Origin: DATLSM01 sp035534175
Lineage (GTDB): Bacteria > Actinomycetota > Thermoleophilia > Solirubrobacterales > 70-9
Assembly (NCBI GenBank): GCA_035534175.1
Contig: DATLSM010000097.1
Coordinates: 9,763-73,762, forward strand
DNA: 64,000 nt
Direction: 5' to 3'
Positions 44,001-52,533 of the stretch are shown here, in pieces (the stretch's first letter is position 1; every line of letters starts with the position of its first letter). Both the position numbers and the translations under genes were made by a program. A model generated the notes under the pieces. The model was given only the letters and a program-made list of their open reading frames with translations, ran no database searches and was not told the DNA's origin.

Positions 44001-45269
44001 ATGGACAGCGGACGATGGTTGCTGGCGGGACGCTATGAGATGGGCGAGGTGATCGGCCGAGGCGGAATGGGCACCGTCTACAGCGCGACCGACCTCACCC
44101 TCGACCGAGTGGTGGCGGTCAAGGTTCTGCCACCCGCGGTCGCCGATCAGGATCTCGCCTCCATCGCCCGCTTCAAGCGCGAGGCACGCGCCGCCGCCTC
44201 CTTGGCACACCCCGGAGTGGTGGCTGTCTTCGACACCGGCGCTGACGATGGAACCCACTTCATTGTCATGGAGCTCGTCAGCGGCCGCAGTCTCGCCGCG
44301 ATCCTGCGCGAGGAGGCGCCGCTTGACCCCGCCCGCGCCGTCGAGATCACAGGGAAGGTGGCGGACGCTCTGGCCGCCGCCCACGCTGCGGGCGTCGTTC
44401 ACCGCGATGTCAAGCCCAGCAACCTGATGGTCGCCGAAGACGGATCGATCAGGGTCCTGGACTTCGGCATCGTCCGATTGATGGACGGCACCGCGATCAC
44501 CCAGACCGCCTCGGTTCTGGGCAGCGCCGCCTACATGTCCCCCGAGCAGGCGCTCGGGAAGCGGGTCGAAGAGCGCTCCGACATCTACTCGCTGGGCTGT
44601 GTGCTCTACGCCCTGCTCGCCGGGCGCCCGCCGTTCGCCGCCGAAGCAGCGGCCGCGATCGTCAACCAGCACGTAAACGCCGATCCGCAACCGCTCCGTA
44701 TGACCAATCGCCTAGTGCCACCTGCGCTGGAGGCGCTGGTGATGCAGATGTTGACCAAGTCACCCGCCGCTCGGCCGAGCGCAGCACAGCTAGGCAACCT
44801 GTTGAGTGAGACACTGGCCGAGCCGCCTCCCACTGCGACGTTGCCGATTACCCCAAGCGTCGGATCAGCGGAGACCACGGTCACGCGATTGCAGACCGTT
44901 GGAGCTCGCGGCAGGCGCCGCTGGGTGGTGGGTGGGGTGCTGGTGACAGTGCTCGGGTTGATTGCGGCGATCGCGCTCGCCTCTGAAACCGGCTCGCCGC
45001 CCCACGGGGTGAGTAAACGGCAGGGCACTGGATCGTCGACACCAACGCGTCGTTCGCCTCCTCCCACAACCGGCACGCCAACGTCCCCCGGCATTTCCCC
45101 AAATGCTCAACCGAGTGGTCCGGCTAAGCCGAAGCCCTCGAAAGAACAAGGGGAAACTGCCGTGGGATCCCCTGGCCCGCCCGCCAAACCGCCGGGCCAT
45201 GGAGGGGTCCCACCAGGCCAGGAAAAGAAGCAAAACGACGGCTCTGACTCCGAATCGGAAGGAGGCTGA
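44001..45269 (+). CDS. Membrane Ser/Thr protein kinase (PknB-like)
   Basis: 422 residues from ATG 44001; the frame is open to 43944. The eukaryotic-type kinase domain spans about 8-275: glycine loop IGRGGMGTVYSA, Lys41 in VAVKVL, catalytic HRDVKPSN (Asp136), DFG at 154-156, and GSAAYMSPEQ as activation segment. A single membrane helix (about 308-328, WVVGGVLVTVLGLIAAIALA) follows a juxtamembrane linker. The extracellular 95 residues are Pro/Ser/Gly/Lys-rich with no PASTA repeats, so ligand sensing differs from PknB. Likely phosphorylates cell-envelope or metabolic targets. A 34-codon frame starts 2 bp after the stop. Confidence 0.92.
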   Translation: MDSGRWLLAGRYEMGEVIGRGGMGTVYSATDLTLDRVVAVKVLPPAVADQDLASIARFKREARAAASLAHPGVVAVFDTGADDGTHFIVMELVSGRSLAAILREEAPLDPARAVEITGKVADALAAAHAAGVVHRDVKPSNLMVAEDGSIRVLDFGIVRLMDGTAITQTASVLGSAAYMSPEQALGKRVEERSDIYSLGCVLYALLAGRPPFAAEAAAAIVNQHVNADPQPLRMTNRLVPPALEALVMQMLTKSPAARPSAAQLGNLLSETLAEPPPTATLPITPSVGSAETTVTRLQTVGARGRRRWVVGGVLVTVLGLIAAIALASETGSPPHGVSKRQGTGSSTPTRRSPPPTTGTPTSPGISPNAQPSGPAKPKPSKEQGETAVGSPGPPAKPPGHGGVPPGQEKKQNDGSDSESEGG

Positions 45270-45271
45270 TC

Positions 45272-45376
45272 GTGGCGTGCTGGCCGGCCCCGAAGCAGCG
45301 GAGGCGCTGCTGGGGCCACAACATGGATCCCGCGCCTTGGCCCTACAGAGGGCCGGAGCGACGCGCAGGGGCTTGA
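45272..45376 (+). CDS. Possible 34-residue Trp/Cys/Arg peptide
   Basis: A GTG 2 bp after the kinase stop has an excellent ribosome site (AAGGAGG, 6 nt upstream, inside the kinase C-terminus). The 34-residue product starts MACWPAPKQRRRCWGHNMD and is unusually rich in Trp, Cys and Arg. The placement suggests translational coupling. No family is recognised, so it could be chance. The rest of the gap to 45565 is empty. Confidence 0.35.
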   Translation: MACWPAPKQRRRCWGHNMDPAPWPYRGPERRAGA

Positions 45377-45565
45377 CCGCGACCACGCGGGTAACCCCGT
45401 CCCTCAAAGATCAGATCTTGCACCGCTGCGTGATACGGGATCGGGCCGAAGGTCAGGACCTATCGGGCTGCCTGAGTAGGCCATTCCCGTGCTCGAGCTC
45501 ATCGGCGTCGAGCACCGCCCAGCCGACCCGCTCCACCAGCTGGCGCCGCCTGGAGCAAAAAGGCT

Positions 45566-46486
45566 CTACCCCTTGAACGTTGAGTCGCCGCGATCGCCGA
45601 AGGGCTCATCGCGCTCCTTGACCGCCTGGCGGAATCCCGCCTCCATCGCACGCTGTTGGAACTGATAGCCCTCCGGGGTGTGACGGGCAATGCCGTCCAA
45701 CAGCGTGCCGAGAACCTGGCTCATGTGCAGCTCCTTGGTATGCACGGACTCGTCGACAAGCAGCTTCATCATCCGCAGTTGGTTGACTGGCAGACGAGCA
45801 ATCCGCTCCACCAAGACCTCGGTACGCTCGTCTAGCTCGTCCGGCGGGGGCGAGTCGATCGCCAGCCCCCACTCCTGGGCCTCGACACCTGACAAGCAAT
45901 CACCGGTGAACAGCAGCCGCTTGGCGCGCTGAGATCCGAGCATCGAGGCCCACATCGAGGTCGTGGGCGCTCCCCAAACGCGCGCGGGCGGGTAGCCGAT
46001 CTTCGCGTTGGCGGCGATCACCAGCAGATCGGCGCACAGGGCCAAATCGGTTCCACCGGCGACGCAGAACCCGTGCACTTTGCAGACAACCGGCTTGCCG
46101 CAACGCTGGAGCGAGGTGAAGCCCTGCACGTTGCGGCTCATCATCGCGTAGTCGACCATCGGGTCCCAGGTGCCGGCGGGGTCGTGGTTGGCGGCGATCA
46201 CGGCGGGGTCAAGTGGCGATCCGGCAGGCGGCTCGGCCTCTCCCTCCTCGGGGCGCATCGCGCCCTCGGCGCTCTCGACCAAGTCGTAGCCGCCGCAGAA
46301 GCCCTTGCCATTGCCGGCAAGCACGATCACGTGCACCGTCGGGTCCAGATCGGCCTGCTCGATGCAGGTCTCCAGCTCTTCGATGAGGCGCCGGGTGATG
46401 CCGTTGCCACGCTCGGGCCGGTCGAGGGTGATTCGCGCGATCCGGTCGCTCACCGAGTAGATCACGCTCTGTAAGGCGGCTGGCAT
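45566..46486 (-). CDS. Enoyl-CoA hydratase/isomerase-family protein
   Basis: 306 residues from ATG 46486; the frame extends upstream but without family similarity. Crotonase motifs: ITLDRPERGNGITRRLIEELE, IVLAGNGKGFCGGYDLVE (oxyanion Gly), and KVHGFCVAGGTDLALCADLLVIAANAKIGYPPARVWG. An insert of about 40 residues (about 70-110) and a long C-terminal helix (ERDEPFGD) mark a side branch seen in actinobacteria; the catalytic Glu at the usual spot is Asp here (GGTDLAL). Acts on an acyl-CoA; the exact reaction is unknown. Confidence 0.88.
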   Translation of the reverse strand: MPAALQSVIYSVSDRIARITLDRPERGNGITRRLIEELETCIEQADLDPTVHVIVLAGNGKGFCGGYDLVESAEGAMRPEEGEAEPPAGSPLDPAVIAANHDPAGTWDPMVDYAMMSRNVQGFTSLQRCGKPVVCKVHGFCVAGGTDLALCADLLVIAANAKIGYPPARVWGAPTTSMWASMLGSQRAKRLLFTGDCLSGVEAQEWGLAIDSPPPDELDERTEVLVERIARLPVNQLRMMKLLVDESVHTKELHMSQVLGTLLDGIARHTPEGYQFQQRAMEAGFRQAVKERDEPFGDRGDSTFKG

Positions 46487-46853
46487 CGCTGGAGGCAGAG
46501 TCTGGCATGGGCGCACCAGGCGAGGGAGCGCGCATGGGGCACCCGCTCGAGATGCCGTCACCATCTCTCGCTGACCCGGTCACCCTTGATTCACACCCCA
46601 GATCCTCCGTAATGCCAGGCGCCGGGTCCGAGACGGCCGTCGGCACGCCGCTGTCCCGGCCAAGATGGCGTGATGTACACCTCGAAGGTGGATGGACGGC
46701 GGCTGGTGGGTTGCGAGCCTCGGCCGGGTGACGCGGATTCGATGCCCAGGGAGGCCATCAGGTAGAGCTCCGACCGCCCGCTACCGAGCCCGACGGGGAT
46801 TGCGCCGGCTTGCCTGGCCCGCTGGGTCCATCCGGACCTTCGGGCGCACCCGC
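46487..46853 (-). other. Non-coding gap
   Basis: About 370 bp between crotonase and membrane-protein genes. No gene, repeat or clear hairpin is supported. Confidence 0.3.
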
Positions 46854-47795
46854 CTACGCCCTGGTCGAATCACCCGTTGCGGGCGAGCTACCGGACGCGG
46901 TGTTACTGACCGCCCTCCATCCGCGGTGTGAGGTCACCACTGCCAGCGCGCACGTGATTGCCATCGCCGCCACTTGGGCGGCCAGCGTCGCCTCCGTGCT
47001 CGGATTTCCGATCGGTCCGTTCGGAGTCCCGGCGAGGTCCGCCGCGTCCAATCCCAGCCCGACCGCGTAGGCGGTGGTGGCCAGCGCGATCACAGCCATC
47101 GCGGCACTGGCCAGCGTCGCGGTGGCAAGCGCAATGAGCAGTCTGGCGCGCGAGACCGAGGTCGCGAACAAGGCCCGGCGCGCGGCCAGCGCGAAGGCGA
47201 CCCCGGCGGCGAGGACGGCCAGTCCCCAGACTGCGAACCCAGCCCTGCCGGGTGCGGTCGGGTGGACGCCATGGGGGGTGTGCGCGAGCAACACAAGCGC
47301 TCCGGTGAGCACGCAGACGAGGCCCACCGCGCCCAGTGCGACGCCGATCGGTGCCCGCAGGCTTCGCCGGTGTCGCGCTTGTTTCATGGCTGCGAGTGCA
47401 ACTGGAAGCCCGCCGGCGAGGATGGCGAGTGAGACCGCGCCGGCCAGGGCCTGCACAACGAGATGGCTGGCGCCGAGGGCGAGATGGGCGCTCGCGGCCC
47501 GCGCGAAGGGGGCGTCCTCCGTCGTTTTATAGAAAGCGAAGCCGGCCGCCGCGAAGGCAATCCAGCAGGCAAGAACGCCGCTGAGGCTGGCGCGGAGTCG
47601 GTCCTCCACGCCGACAACCCCCTGGGGCCCATCACCTGGGCGAAGGTGAGCGGCGAGCGCCCCCCGCAGTAGGTCGAGCACAGTGAGCGCCCTCACTGGC
47701 GCCTCCTCGAGCAGCGCTTTCATCTCCTCGGCGTAGCGGCGGCGGAAAGCGAGCGGGTAGAGGGCAAGCGCCGCCGCGGCGAGCCGCCGCATCAT
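46854..47795 (-). CDS. Multi-pass membrane protein co-encoded with PadR
   Basis: 313 residues. A short N-terminal amphipathic stretch (YPLAFRRRYAEEMKALLEE, typical of membrane proteins paired with PadR genes) is followed by about six helices, for example VLACWIAFAAAGFAFY, AVGLVCVLTGALVLLAH and LLIALATATLASAAMAVIALATTAYAVGLG. The first ATG overlaps the padR stop, so the two are translationally coupled. Such pairs often resist membrane stress, but the specific role here is unknown. Confidence 0.82.
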   Translation of the reverse strand: MMRRLAAAALALYPLAFRRRYAEEMKALLEEAPVRALTVLDLLRGALAAHLRPGDGPQGVVGVEDRLRASLSGVLACWIAFAAAGFAFYKTTEDAPFARAASAHLALGASHLVVQALAGAVSLAILAGGLPVALAAMKQARHRRSLRAPIGVALGAVGLVCVLTGALVLLAHTPHGVHPTAPGRAGFAVWGLAVLAAGVAFALAARRALFATSVSRARLLIALATATLASAAMAVIALATTAYAVGLGLDAADLAGTPNGPIGNPSTEATLAAQVAAMAITCALAVVTSHRGWRAVSNTASGSSPATGDSTRA

Positions 47796-48112
47796 GCCGT
47801 CGCCTCTGCCGCCCGCAGGCGGGCGAGGCCGTCGCGGGCTACCCGCTCCATCGTTTGCAGCTGGTCGGCCAACGCTGCGCTGCCGGCTCCGGTTAGTCGG
47901 TAAGGACGGCGACGCTCCTGCGCCGGCAGCGCCTCGATCAATCCCTTTGCCTCGAGGCGCGACAATGCTCCGTAGAGCGTGCCAGGGCCGAGGCGAATCC
48001 CAGCCATCTGCTCGACGTCGAGGGTGATCGCGTAGCCGTGCTTGGCACCACCCGCGAGGCTTGCCAGCACCAGCAGGCCGGGGTCAGTAGCTCGCTCACT
48101 GGTATATCGCAT
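47792..48112 (-). CDS. PadR-family transcriptional regulator
   Basis: 106 residues from ATG 48112. Core: SERATDPGLLVLASLAGGAKHGYAITLDVEQMAGIRLGPGTLYGALSRLEAKGLIEALPAQERRRPYRLTGAG, with a short C-terminal helix. This is the compact PadR subfamily whose gene overlaps a membrane-protein gene. A TACTAT -10 box (48124-48119) places the RNA start at or next to the ATG, so the mRNA may be leaderless. A palindrome at the start codon suggests autorepression. Confidence 0.88.
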   Translation of the reverse strand: MRYTSERATDPGLLVLASLAGGAKHGYAITLDVEQMAGIRLGPGTLYGALSRLEAKGLIEALPAQERRRPYRLTGAGSAALADQLQTMERVARDGLARLRAAEATA

Positions 48113-48124
48113 TACGTAATAGTA
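48103..48124 (-). promoter_or_regulatory. Operator/promoter of the second padR gene
   Basis: A perfect 10-bp palindrome ATTACGTAAT (48111-48120) overlaps the start codon. TACTAT on the minus strand (48124-48119) is a probable -10 box. TATATCGC (48103-48110) matches the arm of the first padR operator (18583-18590). Confidence 0.45.
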
Positions 48125-48439
48125 GCAGGCGAGTTGCGCCCTGGGCCACAGATCAAGCAATCGCGATCAAAGGCCTGCCTATATGTGGGTGAGAACGCGT
48201 TCCACGACAAGGGCGGCTCTCAGGGACAGTTCTTGACCCACTCTGGTACCCCGGCGCTGCCACAGACCGGGCTCGGGACGAGGGACCCCGGACGCGAGAA
48301 CCCCCGTCTAGCCTCTCGCGGGAGGTTTCTCCAACTGCGGGGGGCGAGTTCTGCGCGCTATCCCAGCCGCAACTGGCCATCGTCGAATCGAGGTCCCCTT
48401 TTACAGCCTGACTGGCAGCAGAATCGTGTTCTCTGTCGT

Positions 48440-48494
48440 TGCACTGTCAAGGATCGCGAGAATTCCTCACTTACGATCACGGAAATTCCCCACC
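48440..48494. repeat. Direct repeats resembling an IS21-type end
   Basis: Two 20-bp direct repeats (48451-48470 and 48474-48493; 15 of 20 identical, consensus nGATCnCGnnAATTCCnCAC) stand next to TGCACTGTCAA (48440-48450). Multiple terminal repeats starting with TG are typical of IS21-family ends. No istA or istB remains. A second tandem word GGCGCTGAG occurs near 48635-48660. Confidence 0.45.
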
Positions 48495-48691
48495 CTGTTG
48501 AGAGCGCCGGCCGCGGCTCCCCGAGCCACTGAGATCGCGTCTGCGGCTCGCTGACGTGAGCCACGGAACCCCGAGGATCGACAGGGATCCAGATGTAGGG
48601 GCGATTGGCGCCTCCCAGCTTCGAAGGGGGGCGCTGAGAGGCGATCTGGGGCGCTGAGCGAAAGCTTCGAGGGTGATCCGACCGGTGCCGC

Positions 48692-48925
48692 TCATCGCTC
48701 CAACAAGGCGTTCAGCGCGTCGGTGTCCTCCAGATCCACAACCGGCTTGCCGAGGTCGCGGCTCACCCAGGCAAAGGGCCGGGCCTGCTGGGGCTCTGCC
48801 TGGCGGCCCAGCTCAAGAGCAAGTAACTGAGAGGCGAGCTCGCCGATCGACTTGCGCTCGCGCTTGCTGCGGCGGCGCAGCTCGCGCATCACCGAGGGGT
48901 CAAGGTTAAGCGTCGTTCTTGCCAT
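48692..48925 (-). CDS. VapB-like antitoxin, partner lost
   Basis: 77 residues from ATG 48925. The N-terminal MARTTLNLDPSVMRELRRRSKRERKSIGELASQLLALEL is a ribbon-helix-helix DNA-binding fold; the C-terminal PFAWVSRDLGKPVVDLEDTDALNALLER is the toxin-neutralising tail typical of VapB. The stop overlaps an ATG (48695), where a VapC gene should begin, but that frame (48477-48695) is not PIN-like. The toxin seems to be deleted or replaced, close to the IS21-like repeats. Confidence 0.7.
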   Translation of the reverse strand: MARTTLNLDPSVMRELRRRSKRERKSIGELASQLLALELGRQAEPQQARPFAWVSRDLGKPVVDLEDTDALNALLER

Positions 48926-48989
48926 GATGCTCGATGCTAACAGTGATGGCATCAGGCGCTATGCCTGTTGGGCGGGTCCACCCTTCGGT

Positions 48990-49163
48990 CCCTACTCCTC
49001 CCTGTTCCCCCTTTTCCGGCATTGGAAGCTGTGGTCCAACTTCGTCTTCCGCCACAACCGAGGAGGCACTCCGATGGCCGCTTTCCAGACCCTTCTCGGG
49101 CTCGGCGCGATCCACGATCCGACGACCTATGACGAAATCACTGAACTCAGGCACGCGGCCTGA
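48990..49163 (+). pseudogene. Possible transposase C-terminal scrap
   Basis: The frame reads HWKLWSNFVFRHNRGGTPMAAFQTLLGLGAIHDP before a stop at 49163. The LWSNFVFRH..GGTP pattern loosely resembles the C-terminus of integrase-core transposases. An internal ATG at 49074 has GAGGAGG upstream. Weak call. Confidence 0.25.
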
Positions 49164-49187
49164 GCCAACCGGATATGCATCAGCTAC

Positions 49188-51098
49188 CTAGCCCTTCGCA
49201 ACCTTGAAACGCAAAGTTCTCGGTGTTGAGTTCATGCCTGAAGCTGTCGCGGCTACCAGGAGCGTGTAGCTACCCGGCTTCAGCTTCTTGCGCTTTGAGA
49301 TACGCCCCCCGAAGCGCACCCGGTTGGTGCCGGCGTGCGCGGAAAACGTCAGCTCACCCGCGATGTCGGTGTGGGTGCAGCGGTGCTTCTTCCTGTTCTT
49401 CTTGGTCTGTGCGAGGCACCTCTTTCCAATCTTTCGCCCGCTGGCTCGCTCGGTGAACGTGAACGTCACACTGGCCGGCTCGTTGAGGGTGAAGGAGAAG
49501 GTCGTGCCAACCGGGGGCTTCTTCTTTTTCCTGGCGCTGATCTGGGCGAGCTTGTTGCTCTCGCGCCAGATTCTGGCTGTCTCGCTCAGGTTGCTGACAG
49601 ACGGATCCAGCGGGCTTGCTGGCGGTACGGTGACAGTACGGGTTGCCTGGGCGGCGGTGGAGCCGTTGCAGTAGGCCGTCTGGCCGGTGAAGATCAGGCT
49701 GGACGAGCAGCCGTCCTGATCGGAAACGGTGACGGTGACGGTGTAGACGCCGGGGCTGGCGTAGGTGTGCTGCGGCTTAGGACCGCCGTTCTCAAGCACG
49801 GTGCCGTCGCCAAAGTTCCAATCCCAGCGTGCAACCGACTCGCCTGGAGCCGCGCTTGAGCCGCTGGCGTCGAGCAGCGTCGGTGAGCCGGCGGGGGCTG
49901 CGGTCGCGCTCAGCCCGGCGAGAGGCCCCTGATCGGGTTGCGCGGCGATCGACTGGGTGTAGTCGGACTGGCTGCCGGCTTCGCAGTTTGAGCTCGGGGT
50001 GCAGGCAAGCGGCGCGAGCAGGCCGTCTGCTTGGACCGAAAACGGCAACAGCTTGCTGGTCCCGTAGTCAACGGCGTAGAGCGAACCACCGGATGGACTG
50101 AGCGTCAAGCCAACCGGCTCTTTGCCGGCGTCGCAGCTAGACGCCGGGCTGCAGGTCTGCTTCGCCAATACTCCGCCGGGGCCGATGGAGAAGACGACGA
50201 CGGCGGTTGACGGTGAGCCCGTGTTGGTCACGTATAGGTCCTGTCCGTTCGGGCTGATCGCCAGGCTGCTCTCGCCACTGCCCCCTTCGCAGTTGCTCGC
50301 AGGGCTGCATGGGATCGGGCTGAGCGAACCATCGGAGGCGATCGCCAGCGGTACAACTCTACCGCCGCCCTCAGCGAGTACATAGAGGAAGGCTCCCGAC
50401 GGAGTGATGGCCGCCTGACCAAGAGATGCGCCAGAGCTGCACAGGGCGCTGCAGGGTAAAGGCGTCAGTGTGCCGTTTGCGGCAATCGCGTAGGAGGACA
50501 GCGTGCCGCCGTTGACGACGTAGAGAAAATGCCCGTCCGGGGTCACGGCGATGCTCTGCGGGCCGCTCTCGGTATTGCAGTTGGCGGTAGGGCTGCATGG
50601 GACCTGGGTCAACGTCCCGTCACCCGCTATCGCGAAGATCGAGACTGTGTTCGAGGCGTGGTTAGCTACGTAGAGAAAGCTTCCCGACGGGCTGATCGCG
50701 ATACCCCTCGGTTCTTTCTGCGTTTCGCAGTTCGTCGAGGGGCTGCACGGCAACGGCGATAGCGTTCCTTCCGAGCCGACCACGAAGCCTGTTACCGAGC
50801 TGTTGCTGCCACCGTCGACGTTGGAGACGTACACAAACCTCCCGGACGGGCTGACCGCCACGCCCCACGGCGCCGAGCCCGTGTTACAACTCGACCCCGT
50901 GCAGGCGATCGGCGTCACCGCTCCGTCGCCCGCGATGGAGAACGGCAGCAGCTTGTTGGTCCCCGGGCTGGCGACGAACAGGTCGCTGGCGCTTGCCGGC
51001 TTCGGGTAGGTCGCGAGGGCACCGATGGCGAGTAAGGCAACGCTCGCTGCCCGCAGTCGCGTACAACGCCGCTCGCCCAGCTGAGGCGCTGAAAGCAT
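49188..51098 (-). CDS. Secreted seven-bladed propeller with PKD domain
   Basis: 636 residues from ATG 51098. Signal peptide ends near residue 38 (TYPKPASAS). Seven lactonase-style blades follow, each with IAVSPSG.FLYV..... and DG.L..., and each ends in a Cys pair: PCSPSTNC, PCSPTANC, PCSALC, PCSPASNC, TCSPASSC, ACTPSSNC, with ACTGSSC first. A PKD domain (SVARWDWNFGDGTVLENGGPKPQHTYASPGVYTVTVTV) comes next, then an Ig-like C-terminal domain with Lys-rich loops (ARKKKKPPVGTTFSFTLNEPASVTFTFTERASGRK). Probably a cell-surface binding protein; lactonase activity is doubtful. Confidence 0.85.
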   Translation of the reverse strand: MLSAPQLGERRCTRLRAASVALLAIGALATYPKPASASDLFVASPGTNKLLPFSIAGDGAVTPIACTGSSCNTGSAPWGVAVSPSGRFVYVSNVDGGSNSSVTGFVVGSEGTLSPLPCSPSTNCETQKEPRGIAISPSGSFLYVANHASNTVSIFAIAGDGTLTQVPCSPTANCNTESGPQSIAVTPDGHFLYVVNGGTLSSYAIAANGTLTPLPCSALCSSGASLGQAAITPSGAFLYVLAEGGGRVVPLAIASDGSLSPIPCSPASNCEGGSGESSLAISPNGQDLYVTNTGSPSTAVVVFSIGPGGVLAKQTCSPASSCDAGKEPVGLTLSPSGGSLYAVDYGTSKLLPFSVQADGLLAPLACTPSSNCEAGSQSDYTQSIAAQPDQGPLAGLSATAAPAGSPTLLDASGSSAAPGESVARWDWNFGDGTVLENGGPKPQHTYASPGVYTVTVTVSDQDGCSSSLIFTGQTAYCNGSTAAQATRTVTVPPASPLDPSVSNLSETARIWRESNKLAQISARKKKKPPVGTTFSFTLNEPASVTFTFTERASGRKIGKRCLAQTKKNRKKHRCTHTDIAGELTFSAHAGTNRVRFGGRISKRKKLKPGSYTLLVAATASGMNSTPRTLRFKVAKG

Positions 51099-51618
51099 CA
51101 ACCGATCATGGTATCCACTTCATCGCAGCCGAGAACGTCCAATCCACTTTTTTTGGGGAGGCCACTCTTGCTTGGGGTTTGGCAAAGGATGGCTCTATCC
51201 CGCTCGCCGACTCCCCCGGCCCCATCGCCGCCCCAACCCCAGCCCTGATCCTTGCCCAGGCCGCGGATTGGTGGGGCAGCCCCTTTCCCTGGCAGGGCCT
51301 GGGTCATGCGGAGGTGGGACCCGGCCCAGGCAGCGCCTCGGAGGGCGGGGCGAGGCCCGGGAGCAACTTGTCCTGGCAGGGATTGGCGAGACAGGGCCAC
51401 GCCCGGGTTCGCCTTGGCTACCAACGCCGGGCGACCGCGGACGAGCCGGCGTAGCCGGGCGGGTCGCCTCGGAGCGCAGGAGCGCTCCATCGAGGTCGCA
51501 AAAGTAGAGAGGGGTACGGCCACGAGCGGGCTATCTTGCCCTGGCGCGGCTATCCGATCGCCGAAGCGATCAGCCATCACGGCGCTCGGAGCTCCCCGGT
51601 TCGCGCCGAAGATCGCCG
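51099..51618 (-). other. Non-coding gap
   Basis: About 520 bp, very GC-rich, between the propeller and cupin genes. Words such as CCTGGCAGGG recur, but no ordered repeat or gene is supported. Confidence 0.3.
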
Positions 51619-51984
51619 TCAGGTTCCGGCTCTGCCGTAGCGGTCGAGCAACCGCACGACGTCGTCGAGCTCGGGCGTCGAGACCTCCAGGACGACTGAG
51701 TCCTCGAGCGCCTCGAGCGCATGGACGACTCCGGGCTCGTTGCTCCAAACCTCGCCAGGGCCGAGCTCTCGCGCCGCCAGCCGGTCGAGATCGGGACCCT
51801 GGAGTACTCGCACCCGCCCCGAGAGCAGGTAGGAGGTCTCCGCCTTGCGCTCGTGGTACTGGACGGAGAGCCTCTGCCCGGCATTGACGTGCAGGAGCTT
51901 TCCTGCGTAGCGATCGGTGTGGGCGAACCAGAGCTCATGGCCCCAGGGCTTCGACACCCGGCGGGGTAGCTGGCTGCTGGCCAT
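51619..51984 (-). CDS. Cupin, mannose-6-phosphate isomerase-like
   Basis: 121 residues. Starts RVSKPWGHELWFAHTDRYAGKLLHVNAGQRLSVQYHERKAETSYLLSGRVRVLQGPD, the type II phosphomannose isomerase cupin core with metal ligands in QYHERKAET; motif 2 is LGPGEVWSNEPGVVHALEALEDSVVLEVSTPELDDVVRLLDRYGR. Only the isomerase half is present, with no nucleotidyltransferase. Could isomerise a sugar phosphate or merely bind a sugar. Monocistronic. Confidence 0.85.
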   Translation of the reverse strand: MASSQLPRRVSKPWGHELWFAHTDRYAGKLLHVNAGQRLSVQYHERKAETSYLLSGRVRVLQGPDLDRLAARELGPGEVWSNEPGVVHALEALEDSVVLEVSTPELDDVVRLLDRYGRAGT

Positions 51985-52308
51985 CCCGTCATTCTGCCTG
52001 GGCGAGCGGGACGGCGGTCAACTCCTGGTCCACCGCGCAAGTTCTCGTCCTATTCGATTCCCGAAACTCGCCACCAACCGGTGCAGTCTCGATCATTGCC
52101 GCCGGCTTTGCGCTCGATCCTCGCCAATCCAAGTCGCAGCGGTTGCCAGCTGCACCACCCACACTCTGCCGAGTTCGAGGCCGCCGGTGGGAGCTCAGGT
52201 GGCGCTGCTGAGGTGAGCGCCAGTTGCCTCCGCTTGAAGTTGACCCTGCTGCCGGGAGGCAGCACCTTGGCGGGCTTGGATTCTGCCTGGTCTTCCCAGG
52301 CCAGCCTG

Positions 52309-52446
52309 CTACCCCCGTTTCCGGGGACCCTTCAACTTCAGCGTCGGGGTCTTGGTGTTGGGGTCACCGCCAGTCGGGGTGAAGGTGACCGAAGCCTTGA
52401 ACTTGATATCGCGGGTCTTTGGGAGCCGGTGAGTCGCTGGCACCAC
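52309..52446 (-). pseudogene. C-terminal stump of a secreted repeat protein
   Basis: 45 codons ending LPKTRDIKFKASVTFTPTGG then a Lys-rich tail (KLKGPRKRG). This is the usual C-terminal pattern of large Ig-like secreted proteins in this lineage. No upstream domain or signal peptide remains. Near it, at about 52218-52250, is a word resembling an insertion-sequence end. Confidence 0.4.
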
Positions 52447-52533
52447 CGCCAGTCGGCCTCCTGCGCGATGTAGGAGCGCGATCAGCGCGCCTGGAGGCCT
52501 CCTCCTCGGTGCAGAATATGAGCGCGCCCCTTG

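Noticed and set aside
51098..51748. 216-codon minus-strand frame between propeller and cupin genes
   Set aside because: Low-complexity Arg/Ala/Gly/Pro text overlapping the cupin gene; no ribosome site or domain.
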